Source: Stichopus chloronotus
Taxonomy: Eukaryota > Echinodermata > Holothuroidea > Aspidochirotida > Stichopodidae
Length of the DNA stretch: 64,000 nucleotides
Direction of reading: 5' to 3'
NCBI GenBank assembly: GCA_021234535.1
Contig: SFZH01000008.1
Coordinates: forward strand, 620,001-684,000
Shown: positions 25,181-38,308 of the stretch, one piece after another
How positions within the stretch are numbered: the first letter of the stretch is position 1
Layout: every line of letters begins with the position of its first letter
The notes under the pieces: model-generated
Database searches by the model: none
What the model saw: the letters and a program-made list of their open reading frames with translations, nothing else
What the model was told of the DNA's origin: nothing
Position numbers and translations under genes: made by a program

Positions 25181-26148
25181 GACTTGGATGACGAGATTAT
25201 ATGCACATTGGAAGCAATAGTTCTATGATGGTATTTTGCTTGAAACAATGCACGAGGATATTCTCTGGAAGAGTCCATTCTCGGATATAGTTCGATGTTG
25301 ATGAAGATGGTTACAGATTTAGAGGCAGCCCGGTCAAGTTTATGAAGACCATGAGAATTAAAGTTTGGCTGTTTATAAGGACATGGTTTGATTGCAAATT
25401 GCATCTAGTGAAGTTACAGGAGAAGGGAAAAGTGTGAACTGACTGAAAACGGAAGGTTGATGTGGCGGTTTCAGTGCCTTTGTCCTACTCTTTAAGGCAA
25501 CTAATTGTCGCCTACGAAACAAGAACACCTTATCAGAAGATTCCAGTGACATTATAAACATCATTATCATGATCATGATATAAATATTTATTTTCTTCTT
25601 TTGGTACAGGTGTAGTCTATGTTTGCAAAACGTTGACGTTGTCTTTAGTAAGTGGCAGGAAGTTTTACACAAAATTAAGCATAGATCAACCACATATTAA
25701 AGGTACTTAGCAAAACAAACATCTTGCCTCCCTGGAGGATGAGATCGAGCCAGTTCTAGAGCACAGGTCTGATTTCCCTCAGAATGGCTGAATGTGTCTC
25801 ATATACCTACCTGTGTCGGACCAAACGTTCCCGGAGCAGATTTATGTTTCTGATCTTGCTACACTGCATGTTCAGATATTATAGGCTCTTACAATATAAT
25901 ACTTGAGTATTTTACTGTTGTTGGATTCATTGCAAGTACGTTGCATAAATGGATGTAAACATATTGTACAGTCTTTCACTATACCACAAGATGGCGGATA
26001 CAAGCATCAAGTCGATATTAAAGTCTTTGTATGTAGAGCTAGTGTTTAATTTGTTCTTGTAGTAATGTATCATGCCAGAAGTTGAAGTCTTTGGGAACAT
26101 ACCATTTAGTCATCATTTACGTTGTTTCTTCTCAATTGCAATAATAAA
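25181..26148 (+). other. Probable 3' UTR of the GPCR gene
   Basis: No other gene signal follows the receptor stop. The first canonical AATAAA on this strand that I noticed is at 26143-26148, followed by a GT-rich stretch (CTGGTCTGTTCC) within 20 bases. If it is used, the 3' UTR is about 970 bp. The UTR end is inferred and not demonstrated. Confidence 0.35.
26143..26148 (+). terminator. Candidate polyadenylation signal AATAAA for the GPCR gene
   Basis: A canonical hexamer with a downstream T/GT-rich element, on the coding strand and 963 bases after the stop codon. Alternative variant hexamers occur earlier, so this is only a candidate. Confidence 0.35.
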
Positions 26149-29100
26149 ATTAACAATATTCCTGGTCTGTTCCTAGTCGTGTTATATCAGACAGGAATAA
26201 TAATGATTGCACTATTCTATTGACTTTTTTACTCGTTATTATTTACAGTTGCATTAATGTTGTTCTGTGCCACTTACAAAGTTAATCAAATGTTAAACTT
26301 CAACAGCGAGTACAAATGATACTTGTGACACTGCCAACGTACGTCAGCTCCAAAAGGAAAATCCATAGAATCGTCAAAAGAATGTATTTTTCATTTTTTA
26401 CTTGTCGAAGAATGCAACAAACTTCAAATGTTTGCCTTTGAAATTCTTCAGAAGATGTTTCTAGTTCGCAAGAGAACAAAAAGATATGTTGATTCTGCCT
26501 GATGGTCTTTACTCTAATTATTATTGAAAATTAAATTAAATCTCGAAAGATAGTAGCCCCATTTTTTATTTTGCAGTCAACCTCTAATTTGAATACTATT
26601 TAAGTATTTGGTTATTTTTTTTCACAGTTACGTGTCCACTATTGGGTAAACAAAAAAAGATTAATTTAATCTGGTATACTTATGAGATGTTTATGCTTCC
26701 TCTGTAATGTTAACTTAATACAAATATGTATTGAAGGGTTGAGAAGCAAATCTGGAGCTTAAACTTGACCAAAACTCAAAAGCAAAAACAAAGAAATTCC
26801 CCAAAATTCTCATGTACTCATGAATCTTAACATTCAAATACAGTTTTCATTATCAGCTTTGAAATGTGCCCACTTGCTTGTGAAAGAACGTGTACGTAAA
26901 TGTTTGGTGTCCGTGTATGGAATGCCGTGTTAATTGGACAAATACACCGGTATTTATCATGTTACATTATTTCGATAAACTGTACCTGTACATCAGTATT
27001 TTTTCGAGTATTAATTCGAATATACAACAGCAGATACTCGAATAAATACACCGAAATCAATTTGAATGCGTACTGGTAAAAATTGAAAATATACCTGTAT
27101 CAATGGAACTTGTACCCTTAGATATTACTGGTATACGTATCCGCACTAATACCTGGATAAATTATACACATGAATTCGTGACTGCATGAACATCTACAAC
27201 TAATCAATGTTAGGCAATGACCGGATCGTCATGGACAAAACAATGGACACTTGGATGAAGAAGCAAAATGAAGTATCAATTAAACTGCAAAACAATATAC
27301 CATTGTTTGTTAAGTAAACAATAGCAAACAGAACGACTGTGTGTGTGTGTGTGTTTTTGAGTATCTTATTATGTGAAATTAAAACTACCTCAGCTCATGT
27401 ACTGCTGTGAATACGCTTATTGTATGTCAGTTTCCTTAAGGTCATTCAAAAGTCTAGTGTTAGGTTAGACGCTTGAATCTTTCAATATAACTGCTTTTAT
27501 TTAAAATGTTAGAATATCACATAAAAAAATCACACAGAGCGAGAGTGTGGATGTCTCCAAAATTAAGAGTGAATATTCACTTTGAAAAGCAGTAAGAATG
27601 GTCACTTTCTTCGGTCATTCATTCTTTTTTAGAGTGAATATGCACTCTTAATCATAGAGCCATCCCTGCTCTCACTCTTCAGGATTTAGAAAGTACTACT
27701 GTATGTCACAAACAAACGTTCATTTATGATAATTTAAAAGCAAAATGTTAATTATAATATTGTATAGTAATAATTTCTAGTTTTTGTTTTCGATCTGAGG
27801 TCTTTAATCCAATGAGTGCTTGCTATGAAATGATGTAGTAATAATTTATGCTACAGTCAGAGTCCTTCAACCCACCGTCAATTTTGTATTAATTTATTTA
27901 ACTTTGTCGTTACCATATATTTTCTAGTTGTTCTTTAAAAGTACACATATCGTAGTGGATTATCTGATGTTCACAGTCAGGAATGGTGGCTTCAAAACGG
28001 TGATGCATTTAAAAAGTTTCTTTAACTTTCCCGCATGAACTCTTAATTTATAGACAATGACTCATCCCCCACCCCCCAGACAGTTTCATTTCGCAAAACC
28101 ACCCACTTCTAGTCCCTTCCACAGCCTGTGAACTCCTCCACATGTGTAATCAAAGTAATGGATCCCGGTGTATGCTGTGTAGGCTACTTTGCATTTTTCC
28201 AATTTGCTGTCAGTCAAAGAACAGAACCGAGAGAGACTTTTTCTTACCCCTAGCCAAAAATGTAACTTGGGCTGATGAGTGACTGCTTTTAAGTGTTCAT
28301 TAACAGTATGCATACCACATTCAAATAGATTTTTCAGCTTGATAGTTGTGAGTAGGTCACTTATAGTATCGGATTCACTGTTTACATTACTCTAAGGTGA
28401 TGACAATCCGAGTTCAATGTTTAACTAATTATTCATTCTTTATATACCTGTTCATCTAATTTCAGCCACCAGCATATCTTTAGAATCAATAAACCTAAGA
28501 TATCCAGGACGATTTAACACCAAACTAAATAAGAAAAAATGGGAAGTCAAAGAAAATAGTAGAGTATTTAATTCAAAATGAAAGTTTTTACAGTCACTTG
28601 TGTAGAATTGTGTAAGAAAAATAGTCTTGTAACGTGTTTGTTATAACTTTGCTTTGAGAAACTAACTTATTAACCGTTCTATATATGCTTCTACTATCAC
28701 TTTCACATTTCCATGTGTTTGACGTTACATTTATATTTTTAAGATCAGCCGACACCTGCTCAGACCAAGTAAAGCTATTTTGTATATATTGTACAGATTT
28801 CGTCAAACTGGATAATTACCATAATAGCGAATAGTCGTAAGGAGAAAATAAACAAATAGTCGATACGAAACGAAATCAGAAAGCTAACTCTTCTATTTGG
28901 GTAAATATGTGACGTCATTTTCGGAATCTTTGTAATACACTAGATTTAGGTTGCATTAAGATATCCCATAATAGTATACCTTGCAGAGCACAACCAATTC
29001 ACTATTGACAGGCCCCACAGTCACTTTCCATACAACCTATTCACCCAAGAACCTCAAGCCTAATAACATCCTTATGATGGCAGTCATACAGAGAACATTT

Positions 29101-30339
29101 TTTTCCATCCAAAGTCTGTTTCTTTCTTTGTGAACATACATATTTCATACATGACAAGTGGCACATAATTCCAACGTGTTACTTAGGAATATCTAATGTG
29201 TTTCTTTTGTAGAAGAAGAATAATGTTTAGATGTATACAAATTCTTTTTTAACAATGAAAAATTCTCCCAAATATCTCTCAGAAAAAACATTAAATAATC
29301 AAAAGTCAGTCATAATCAATACGTACCAAAAGATAATCATGTCTAAAACGGATAGAGACGAAAAAGGAAAACAAACGGAAAAATCAGACAAAGAAAAACT
29401 AATATGAATAAAAGCAATGAAGGCAATAAAAAAGAGCATCTTAAAGTTCATTTTACCTCGTTATTCTTTGTGGAGAACAGCTCCTGGACTAAAAACAAAT
29501 ATGGTACTCGACTGTTAATACGAATTCAAGTTTGTGGCAAAATGTCATAACATCAGTTGAGTTTACAACCAAAAATAAAGTATTTAGGATAAAAAGAAAC
29601 AAAATTATACTGATGATGCAGCAAGAGATTATCACCAAAAAAGTCAGATTTGGATAAAATTAATTGTCTGCCAAAAGGTGTTGTTCTTTGTCTTAAAAGA
29701 AAGTGAACGTATGTGGACAGCTCCAGAAAAGATTTTTGATTATTTCAATTTCAACTTTAAAACACTCACAGATGGTTGACTCAACTTTGTTCTTTGTTCA
29801 TGGAAAACAACACTCTCATATGAATTATTCATAAATTGAGTGCCAAATATTGTCTATGTTTTGTTAGTAGAAAGTGAAACATCATTCCCTTTTGTTTGGT
29901 TTATGGTTTGCCTCAGGAGGTAATTGAGCATATTCGTTTGAAATTCGGAAATATAGCTCTGTATTTTGTCGAGAAGTTGAAGTGCTATTTGGGAATGTAT
30001 GTGTCGACAAAAAGGAAGTTTTCTTTTCCCATAAACTGTCCTCGGATGCCGGAGGTATTGTCAGGAATTTCTTCCTCTCTTTCTGTTATTTCTTTTCTTT
30101 TGTTTTGCAAGATTCATGAGCACCGATGTATTTGTTCATGATAGAACATTTTGTTTTTCAAATTGCTAAATGCATAGGCGTTCAGAAGTCTGTAATGATA
30201 TCTACCCTTTAAAAGATATAATCCAAGATACAGTGGGGCCAAATGGGGGGGGGGTAGACGGGGGAATTTTCAGCAGTCTGTAACCTGACAAATGCATACA
30301 TATATATTTCTATTACGTGCTTATATTCGTATCTCTCTG
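26149..30339. other. Gene-poor intergenic region
   Basis: No supportable exon was seen. The region contains a short GT run (27339-27353) and a 20-bp inverted repeat (27562-27652, listed separately). The rest is AT-rich with no recognised content. Short frames such as 28086-28313 (-) and 29896-30141 (+) show no domain or splice context. Confidence 0.45.
27562..27652. repeat. 20-bp inverted repeat, possible mini-MITE
   Basis: The left arm is ATTAAGAGTGAATATTCACT (27562-27581). The right arm at 27633-27652 is its reverse complement with one mismatch (19 of 20). The spacer is 51 bases. Each arm also contains its own near-palindrome (AGTGAATATTCACT). No target-site duplication was found, so the origin is open. 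Confidence 0.6.
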
Positions 30340-30800
30340 TTCGAGGAAGTCCACGAGACGTAATTTTTCACACAGAGCTTCAGGGGACTTCGCCCTCTGA
30401 ACCCCCAACAGAGTTTGCCTCTGGACCCCACAAGGGGTCCTGAGTTTTCATTCTTGAAATAAACTATCCTGACACTTAATGTTTCACCCAGAAAAATGCT
30501 AAAACCTCAGAGATCTGGTGGATAATGTTTGGGGCATTGCCCATGGACCCCATAAGGGATCCTAAGTGTTCATCTTGTCAACTTAAACAGGAATAGCGGA
30601 AATATTTAAAATTGTTTGGAATCTTTACGTTTAATGATGTGCTTTGATAAAATATATACCTATCCTGAAATATATTTTTCACCCAGAGATATGCTAAAAC
30701 CTCAGAGCTTTCGTCAGGTTGGATCCCCACCGGGGCTTCGCCCCTGGACCCCACAAGGAGCTATAAGACGGGCGTCTGGACCCCACTCACTAATCCTGCC
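30340..30800. repeat. Two to three diverged direct repeats with CTGGACCCCACAAGG motif
   Basis: CTGGACCCCACAAGG and close variants occur near 30421, 30543 and 30744. The block ACCCAGA..ATGCTAAAACCTCAGAG occurs near 30486 and again near 30681, about 195 bp apart, each preceded by a TATCCTGA-containing segment. The GC-rich GGGGCTTCGCCCCTGGACC at about 30733 resembles, in inverse orientation, GGGGTCCAGGGACAAAGCCCC at about 59855, which lies in the TIR element at 59716-61829. This is probably transposon-derived repeat DNA; the family is not assigned. Confidence 0.55.
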
Positions 30801-31297
30801 CTTTGCGATCGATTTCGTGCTACGCTGAAAATCCCTCCCCCCCCCCAAAAAAATAAAAAACATTTCTTTTGCCCTCGATTTCTCTCCCCCCTCCCCCCCC
30901 CCCCAAAAAAAAATCTAACATCCTGGTGCCGACACTGCCGAGATACGGTTTGAAAAATCGCTATATTGCTTTTCAACAGTGTGACAGAGCTTTTACATAT
31001 ACTATGAATCAAAAACATATTGTACTGAAACAACGAAAACAAGCAAAAAGCACAAAATTGAAGAAAAAGGTTATCATACACGAGTCTATCATTACTTCAT
31101 ATAAAAAGAATAAATATTTTAATTAAAGTTCTTTAGTTAGATAGATCACACGATACTTCATCCAAGGAGATGTCATCTCCCAGCTGCTTCATCACTTTCA
31201 GGGAGAATATCCACGAGTCGGTGAACTTTTTGTTTTGCACCGTGCACCTGAAGTTTCTTATTAATAATAGTAGTAACCATTTATGAAAATATATAAC
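30801..31297. other. Intergenic with two C-runs, no gene recognised
   Basis: C homopolymers at 30837-30846 and 30893-30904 are each followed by an A-run. Nothing else was identified. Confidence 0.45.
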
Positions 31298-31382
31298 GCT
31301 AATGACAGTAGATGCCATTAATGACAGGAGGTAACATTAATCACAGTAGATAATATGTAAATGACAGCAGATAAGATAAGTG

Positions 31383-31442
<60 letters not shown>

Positions 31443-31560
31443 CGACAGTGTATGACGTCAATGACAGTAGATAACAACGATAGTAGATGACACTATGGAT
31501 AACATTAAAAATAGTAGATAACATCAATGATAATTTATAACATTTATGATAATGCAATGA
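31298..31560. repeat. Degenerate minisatellite of about 20 bp with an embedded (TA)27 tract
   Basis: Imperfect units of AATGACAGTAGATAACATT type run from about 31298 to 31385 and resume from about 31441 to 31560. Between them is an uninterrupted AT dinucleotide run at 31386-31439 (54 bp). The - strand frame across it, with Ile-Tyr runs, is a translation of the TA repeat and not a gene. Confidence 0.85.
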
Positions 31561-34500
31561 TATACTTCTCAGATCATAAATGTCTACACTAACGCCTAGC
31601 GTTCAAAAATTACAATATTTATACGTCTTCTTACAATCTCATGTAGACGCTTGCTCTTCTGATAAAGTTGTTTAATCCTTTTCAGTCCCGACATTATACA
31701 ATTGTATGTATGTAGGCGATACCATCTTCTCCGAGAACAATAACAAGATAGTATTAATGACTAGCAATTTTTTGAGGGATAGGGGGATTTCGAATGTTGT
31801 TAAAAATTTGTAAAACTAATACCTCACAGTTATTGTCATTTTAAAGTGTGCCAAAAATGAAACGTAACCTTACAGACAACTGACGTAATATGCAAGTTGA
31901 CGGTATAGTAAAGAGTTTGGATATCCCAAACTTAAAATCGTTTTAGTCCAATGTAAAAAATGACAGCATATAAGATTCTCTCGGTATTCTTTCAAACTGC
32001 ACATTATTGTTTTGAAGTTACCGTGACAGTCATAGTCCTCGGTTTGAACTCACATAAGGGATTGAACACTGAATGAAACTGATATTTCATAAAAAAGTCT
32101 ACAGGAAACTAAACAAGGAGACATACCCTATAGGAACATATAGTTGGCAGCCACTACAACAATGTACTTCACATACGTAATCGTGGGTATACAGGCACTG
32201 TAGTTTAGCTATTGCACGTAATAAAATACTGCATACATACAGTAACATTCTGTGCCTAACCATCACACTCTTACCGTTGAGGCTTACACCAAAAGGTTTT
32301 CTAGTTTTTGTATATTAAATGGCATTATTTATCTTGAAACACACACACTCACGCACATCGGAAGTGCATTAAAACAGGTGATTACATTCGAAATACCAAC
32401 GTCAGAGAACTATCGCTTTTATCTGCACACAGATTGTAAACTATTAAAATTTATGAATGCCGACGTAATCAATCACACTTCGTAACACTCAGTATTTCTT
32501 TCCCTCACACTATAAATATTCATGCATTTTAGCCAATCATCAAATGTGAAGAAAGATTCATAAATATAGAGAGCTTGGATCTCAGATCATTAAATCTGTA
32601 ATTGTTTGCAGATGTAGTAATGGTAACGCTACATACCAACACCTGCTTGGGAGGTTACCACCCCCCCCCCCCGACTGATGACGACATGAAACTAGACTAG
32701 TGGTATTTGGCCTCAAAATCTGATCTGTAATTAACATGCCTGAAATGAAATTCTCTCAGGACACTGCAAAATATCCAAAGTTGTATTAAATAAAAAATAT
32801 TGTTGCAACAGCTTGCAACAACAATGGCTTAAACACTTTTGAATGTTTTACCCAGGTTCAAACCATGTTTCACCATGTAGACGGCGGGAATAAATACAAT
32901 TATGCAGGTAGTTTCGTCCATATTATTTACAAGTCATATCAAGTATAGCTGTTTCATTTAATATATTATTTAATACTGATCCTTCATTATACAACGTTGT
33001 AATATTCCACAGTACAAGAAGTGCTTGAATTCACGTTTAACTATATTATAACCCGTGGACGGATCCAAGCTGGGGAGGGTTAAAGAGGGTGCTCAGAACA
33101 GTCAGTTTATCATACCAAGTACTCTTTTTTCAGACGTTGCCTCTTCAAATCGTTGCTTGAAGTCCTGTTTCTAGGAACACAATCTCACCCTTTATCTGAC
33201 AAGAATTTTACTCTTCCCGAAGCCGCTGGTTAGTAGTTTATCTGAGCAGTTTTTCCTCAAGCGCATAAAAACTTTCCTCCGTACAACAATTGGCCAGGCA
33301 AGATTGGTATTCTGTTCCTTGATTAACATGCACCATAGCCTCTGTGTGTCTGCTTCAACATAGCTAGGACATGTAGAGAGGTTCATAAGAACCTAAAAAA
33401 TAAAATCAGAAAAGATTGTTCGGAGACAAAAATTTCCTTTTACGCTCCGCGCTCGATTTAGTGAGCTTGATTTCTGCATATATGATTACAAACAAATCAT
33501 TGAAGCATTTTGGAGAAACTGTCACTCATATGTGGCATTTTTTGAACATTTCAAACGGAAGTATGATTTTGACGGTCCCACAGCAAGATAGGTACTCCAT
33601 GGAGCTAAAAACAAAAACTACTTTATTTTTAGCTCAATGGAATGTTTCAGTAACCTTTGTTGTTGAATTAAGGAAAGACATGTACAACTATCAAATTTAG
33701 TCAATGTTATATCCTATGGTTGCTCTATGTATAAATGTTGAAAGTGAAAAATTAGCCTAGCAGGCTTTTTGGAGACGGCGATTTTTTGAATGTAATGTTA
33801 TACAACAATGCAATTGAATATTGCATGTAAGCGATCACGCAATTAAAATGATACTTAAACATGAGGTTTGGGTTTAATGATTATTGAAATAAGAGAATAA
33901 CATTTCAACACCAGGACCGTTCCATCTAACGACAGTTTACACTTTTTGACCCATCAGGGAAACACACGAATCGACTTCGCATTTGTACAATAACTCCTAC
34001 CAGTATATCGATTCGATCACATTTTGTTCTGATGTTGGTTCATATTATCTGAATAGCTGTAGAGTCTGTAACTTATCAACGTTACATTAAATTATCCCAA
34101 CTTGAAACTCCTCGCCTTTGAAAGTGGATAATAATGTTCTCTGAATCGACAATTAAATTTAGAAACAGTAATCACCACCAACAAATTTCCAGTATTGTCG
34201 AGACAGGTTTCGTCATCTTTTCATTTTCTCCAGTGATCAAATAATGACTATTTAATAGAGTAGGCAGCAATAAGACACATAAGGGGTTGACTATAATTGC
34301 CAATTATGAAAGACATGTAGCAGAAAAATGCTGCCAGAGTAATATTTAATTTGATCAATCATTAATTTGTTTCAAGTTTTGTCAGAGATGCAATATATGT
34401 TGTCATTATTTGAAGTTCATTATATTTCTACTTTTGCAACATGTCAGTAACTGAGATCTAAACCTCATTGTTCTCGGGTATGTCATTTACCTATCATGAA

Positions 34501-36530
34501 TAATTTATGATTTCAGTTTATGTCGTTTGGTGCTTGGAGGGTTTATTCAACAATCTGCCCGTCGGCTATAGCATATGATAATACATGAACTTACATGAAA
34601 GCTTAAATTCAGACATAGTGACGAATTTAACAATATCAAGCTTGCCCAGTTTGTCATTCCGCCTATAATTATGTGACTAGGATATGTTTTAAACACAGTG
34701 CAAACTGATATGATTCATAGCATATTGGGACAAACAGACGTATTATGAACACTGTAAAAGATGTCTGTAAATGTACAGATAATAAAACAAAGAAATAAAC
34801 AAGAATTACAAAAATTGTGTCAAAACTAATTACCACAACATTTCTGTATTCCTTTTGTATTTCTTTATTTTATTTACATTTTTGACAGTGAACATTTGTA
34901 AAGATTTACACTCACTTTCACTTAACTATACCCATGCAACAAATACAAAAAATTTGTAGAAAACGTAATTTAATGATATACTTCATTATGCTTTGTTGAT
35001 ATTCGTCTCTACGCAAAAAGAGGAACGATGTAAGATTTGTTTTCGGTAACGGTGAGACCATGGCAGGCTAAAAGGAAGAGAAGCATTGTAAAGTGTGGAT
35101 AAAGCATTGCTGTGTTAGAGGGTCCACTGTAGAATGAGAAAGTCCCCCCCCCCCCCCCACTCCCATTGCAGAATGAGGAGAAGAGCAGCATTCGAGGAGA
35201 GGGAGAGCCAGATGATTCCAGTAAGTCTGTTTATGTATAGATCTGTATTTGAACTTTCTCTGAGTCTTGTAGGTACAGTTTTATTTGTTGGACCCAAAGT
35301 CAATTGAGCTAAAAACTCATGCACTATCAATGCTTCAGTGTCCCTGCCTGTTGAGGTTTCATGTGGAGGGAAGGGGGGACATTGCTGTTAGGGGTAAGTT
35401 TGCAAGAAATGATATCACCGAAAATAAGACAATGGTGGATATAATGGACACTTGCGCCTACCTAATACCTTTAACCACTCAGTGCAAACAGCTGTGTAAA
35501 AATATCAATAAACTACTTATCACATCTCCAACGAAATATTTGGTGGATACTTAGTATCTCCATATCTTACGTATCAATACACAATAAACATGAAGGTCTT
35601 ATAACTGATGCAGCACCAAAGTTAATCTATATATTTCTATGTGTAGCACAGATATGCTTGGAAAGTACCCATCCAAGCGTAGAAGGAAAAGCAGGCAGAC
35701 AGTGAACAACTTATGATTAATTTATATTCCTACATATGCTTTTGAGGTATTGGCAGTGGTTGTATGAATAATATGTGATACTTAATTGAAATCCAATGAG
35801 GCAGGCAGACGCTATGTTGTTGTTACCTACCTATATTACAGGTAACATGCATACCTATATAGCAGTTGTGAGATTTCTCCGAATGTGATCAAGTGTCCAC
35901 TGTCGGCGGTGAAAGGGCTTAAAATCGATTTTTTTTTAAATTTTTTTTATTAAATAAGTCTGGCCTTTTTGTTGCTTGGATATTATAGTAGGTGGGTTGA
36001 CGTGTATGTTGTGTGAAAAAAGAAGCAGTTGCTGTAATTTTGACGATGTTATGGCCTTTTACAAAATTTTAGGTAGGCAAAGGAAAGAATTTGCATTAAA
36101 CCGCTTGACTCACGTCGAAAAGGTTGTTGACCTCTGGCCTAGTAAATCTACCTTTACCAAGGTTCGGAAAATTGAAAGTGCCATAAATTTTCCAAATGTC
36201 ATTGTCCATGAGTGGTAGGTCACGACAAAAACTTAACGATTTAGTGTAAGTGCAATTATGGGGCAACCTATAGGTGTAGTAGTCCACACAGTATAGTTTT
36301 CTCTCTTAGACATTGTATTTACATGAAATTTGATGAAAACTGGTGGTGGGAGAAGGGACGAGAAGAAGTAATAGAGAGCGCACTATCTTGTTTGTTTCGA
36401 AATTTCGAAACATTAACTAGGAATTTTGAGATTATAAGTCGAAATTTAGATCTTTTTTTCCTTGCTCACGGTCGGCCATCTTAAAAACCATCCTTATAGC
36501 CAACTTTGTCACAGAAATATATGTATACAC
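31561..36530. other. Gene-poor intergenic region
   Basis: No exon-like frame was recognised. C-runs are at 32661-32672 and 35144-35158, and T/A-rich patches near 35930-35955. Frames such as 33416-33700 (+) and 35285-35554 (+) are uninterrupted by chance, with no domain, no splice context and ordinary AT-rich codon use. Confidence 0.45.
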
Positions 36531-36568
36531 ATGTTTCTATGGTATGTATACACATACCATAGAAACAT
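36531..36568. repeat. Perfect 17-bp palindromic arms with 4-nt loop
   Basis: The left arm ATGTTTCTATGGTATGT (36531-36547) and the right arm ACATACCATAGAAACAT (36552-36568) are perfect reverse complements, separated by ATAC. This would fold into a stable hairpin in single-stranded DNA or RNA. No gene is close, and the function is unknown. Confidence 0.9.
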
Positions 36569-38258
36569 TTATTGGTGGAATTACGTCATGCTAACTACTG
36601 ACACACAGGTGATGTCGAACACAGTCTGATAATGTGAGACGCTGTTGGTTAAGATTCAGGCCCCAACAGATTGGACAAGAATGTAGACAAGAATAATATT
36701 CCACTGAAAACTTTAGGGGTTCTTATAAATAAAAGAAATAATATTTTGCTGCCTCTACTTTAAATCCCACACCGATATATTGTTCATAACTGAAGACATT
36801 TATGATCGTAAAAAGACTTCTCTCCTTAAGAGAGATTTCAGTTGCATCACTGCCAAGTATAACACCAGAACATTAACGCGTCTTTGTTTTTTTTTAGACT
36901 GAAGTGCTTATTGAACATTGAAATTTGACATCAGTGAAAATTTAAGATTGGTTAATTGTAGATTCACCTTAAAACGTGGACACTTAGTTAGTGTTTTCTG
37001 ATAAGACTACCAAGATGATTAAGTATTGTAAAAGACGTTTGACACCAGATAGTTGTCATAATAAAACCTGCCATTTTGAAATCATGGTATTAGGGCTGTG
37101 ACTTCCAAACAGAGGGCGCTGTCGAGATATGGCTTACAAAAGGAGAGGAAGACAAAGTACAAATGATGACGTGAAAGTGTAAAAAAGTAACAAACATTTT
37201 AGGTTTATATTTTCAACTGCTTACCAGTCTTTTAGGGAAATCTAAACAAGATTATTTCATGACAAAGATAACGAAATGACACAACTCAGATATAATTTTG
37301 TGAGAGCCTACATAGACCTATCAACTGCTCAGCCTGCGGTGGTGATAAGTAATAGCTGCATGTAATTTCCGTAACTACGATTATAGGATCAGTCCAGTGC
37401 TCCTGACAATAATAAATACAGCCACAATAAAACTATGGCTCTTCTTTTGATACAAGTCTATTATAACGAAGATTATCTTTGGTAATTTTGCCTTTAACTA
37501 CCGTCATACTAAAGAGAATTATTAATGGAAATATCTTTCACATTAAAATGTTAAGAGGTAATAAATCATGTTTAGTCGATAAAATAATTGACAGATTTAC
37601 GAATAAATTGTCACCTTTGGTGGAAGTATTAAAATTAAAATACCCTTTTGTTTTGTTTTGTCAATCGACCTACAAACTGAATTATGAATGGCTTATTGTG
37701 AAATATATAGGTTCGTTTGGTAAGATTTTGGGTTAATCCTAAAAAGGGCATGAGGCCGTTGTTGTCGCAACGGTGAAATAGTGTGCAGCACAGTAAAGGT
37801 CACAGGTAACGTTAGGGAGATATATAAATGAGAGGAATCGACTTGATTTAGCCATTAATGATTCATTAATGTTTCAGTTATTCCTCGGTGATTCGACTTG
37901 CACATTAATGTTCCATTTATTTGATGATTCCACTTGCACATTATTCGATTGACCATAATAAATAAGAGACAAATCAGTTTTTACAAGACACCAGCAAGAG
38001 AAGTACATCAATCAAGAAAGCACGATGAAGTTATAGTGCATGAGACGGAGAGGGCGCCTCTTAATTTACAAAGATCAAATCACGACTGATATGTTTGCGT
38101 GCTTGTTAAAGCCTGATGAGGCTAGAGTTCGAAGTCAGGGGTCACACGAAAATGTCGGCGAATCACAGGATACGAGACCATCTTACAGCTAATCACCCTT
38201 ATAATTTAAGAACCCATTTTATGCGTCTAATTGACTATGAACAATCCATGTTTACAAG
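36569..38258. other. Intergenic, nothing recognised
   Basis: AT-rich sequence with no supportable exon. A 67-codon frame at 38116-38319 overlaps the hairpin below and has no recognisable domain. Confidence 0.4.
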
Positions 38259-38308
38259 CAAAGGCAGTATAGCGCCGTTAGGCGCCTTACAGCGCTATAC
38301 TGTCTTTG
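38259..38308. repeat. 17-bp hairpin with 16-nt loop containing GGCGCC
   Basis: The left arm CAAAGGCAGTATAGCGC (38259-38275) pairs with the right arm GCGCTATACTGTCTTTG (38292-38308) with one mismatch. The loop contains the palindrome GGCGCC. It could be the remnant of a very short inverted-repeat element or a transcribed hairpin; nothing nearby decides this. Confidence 0.85.
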
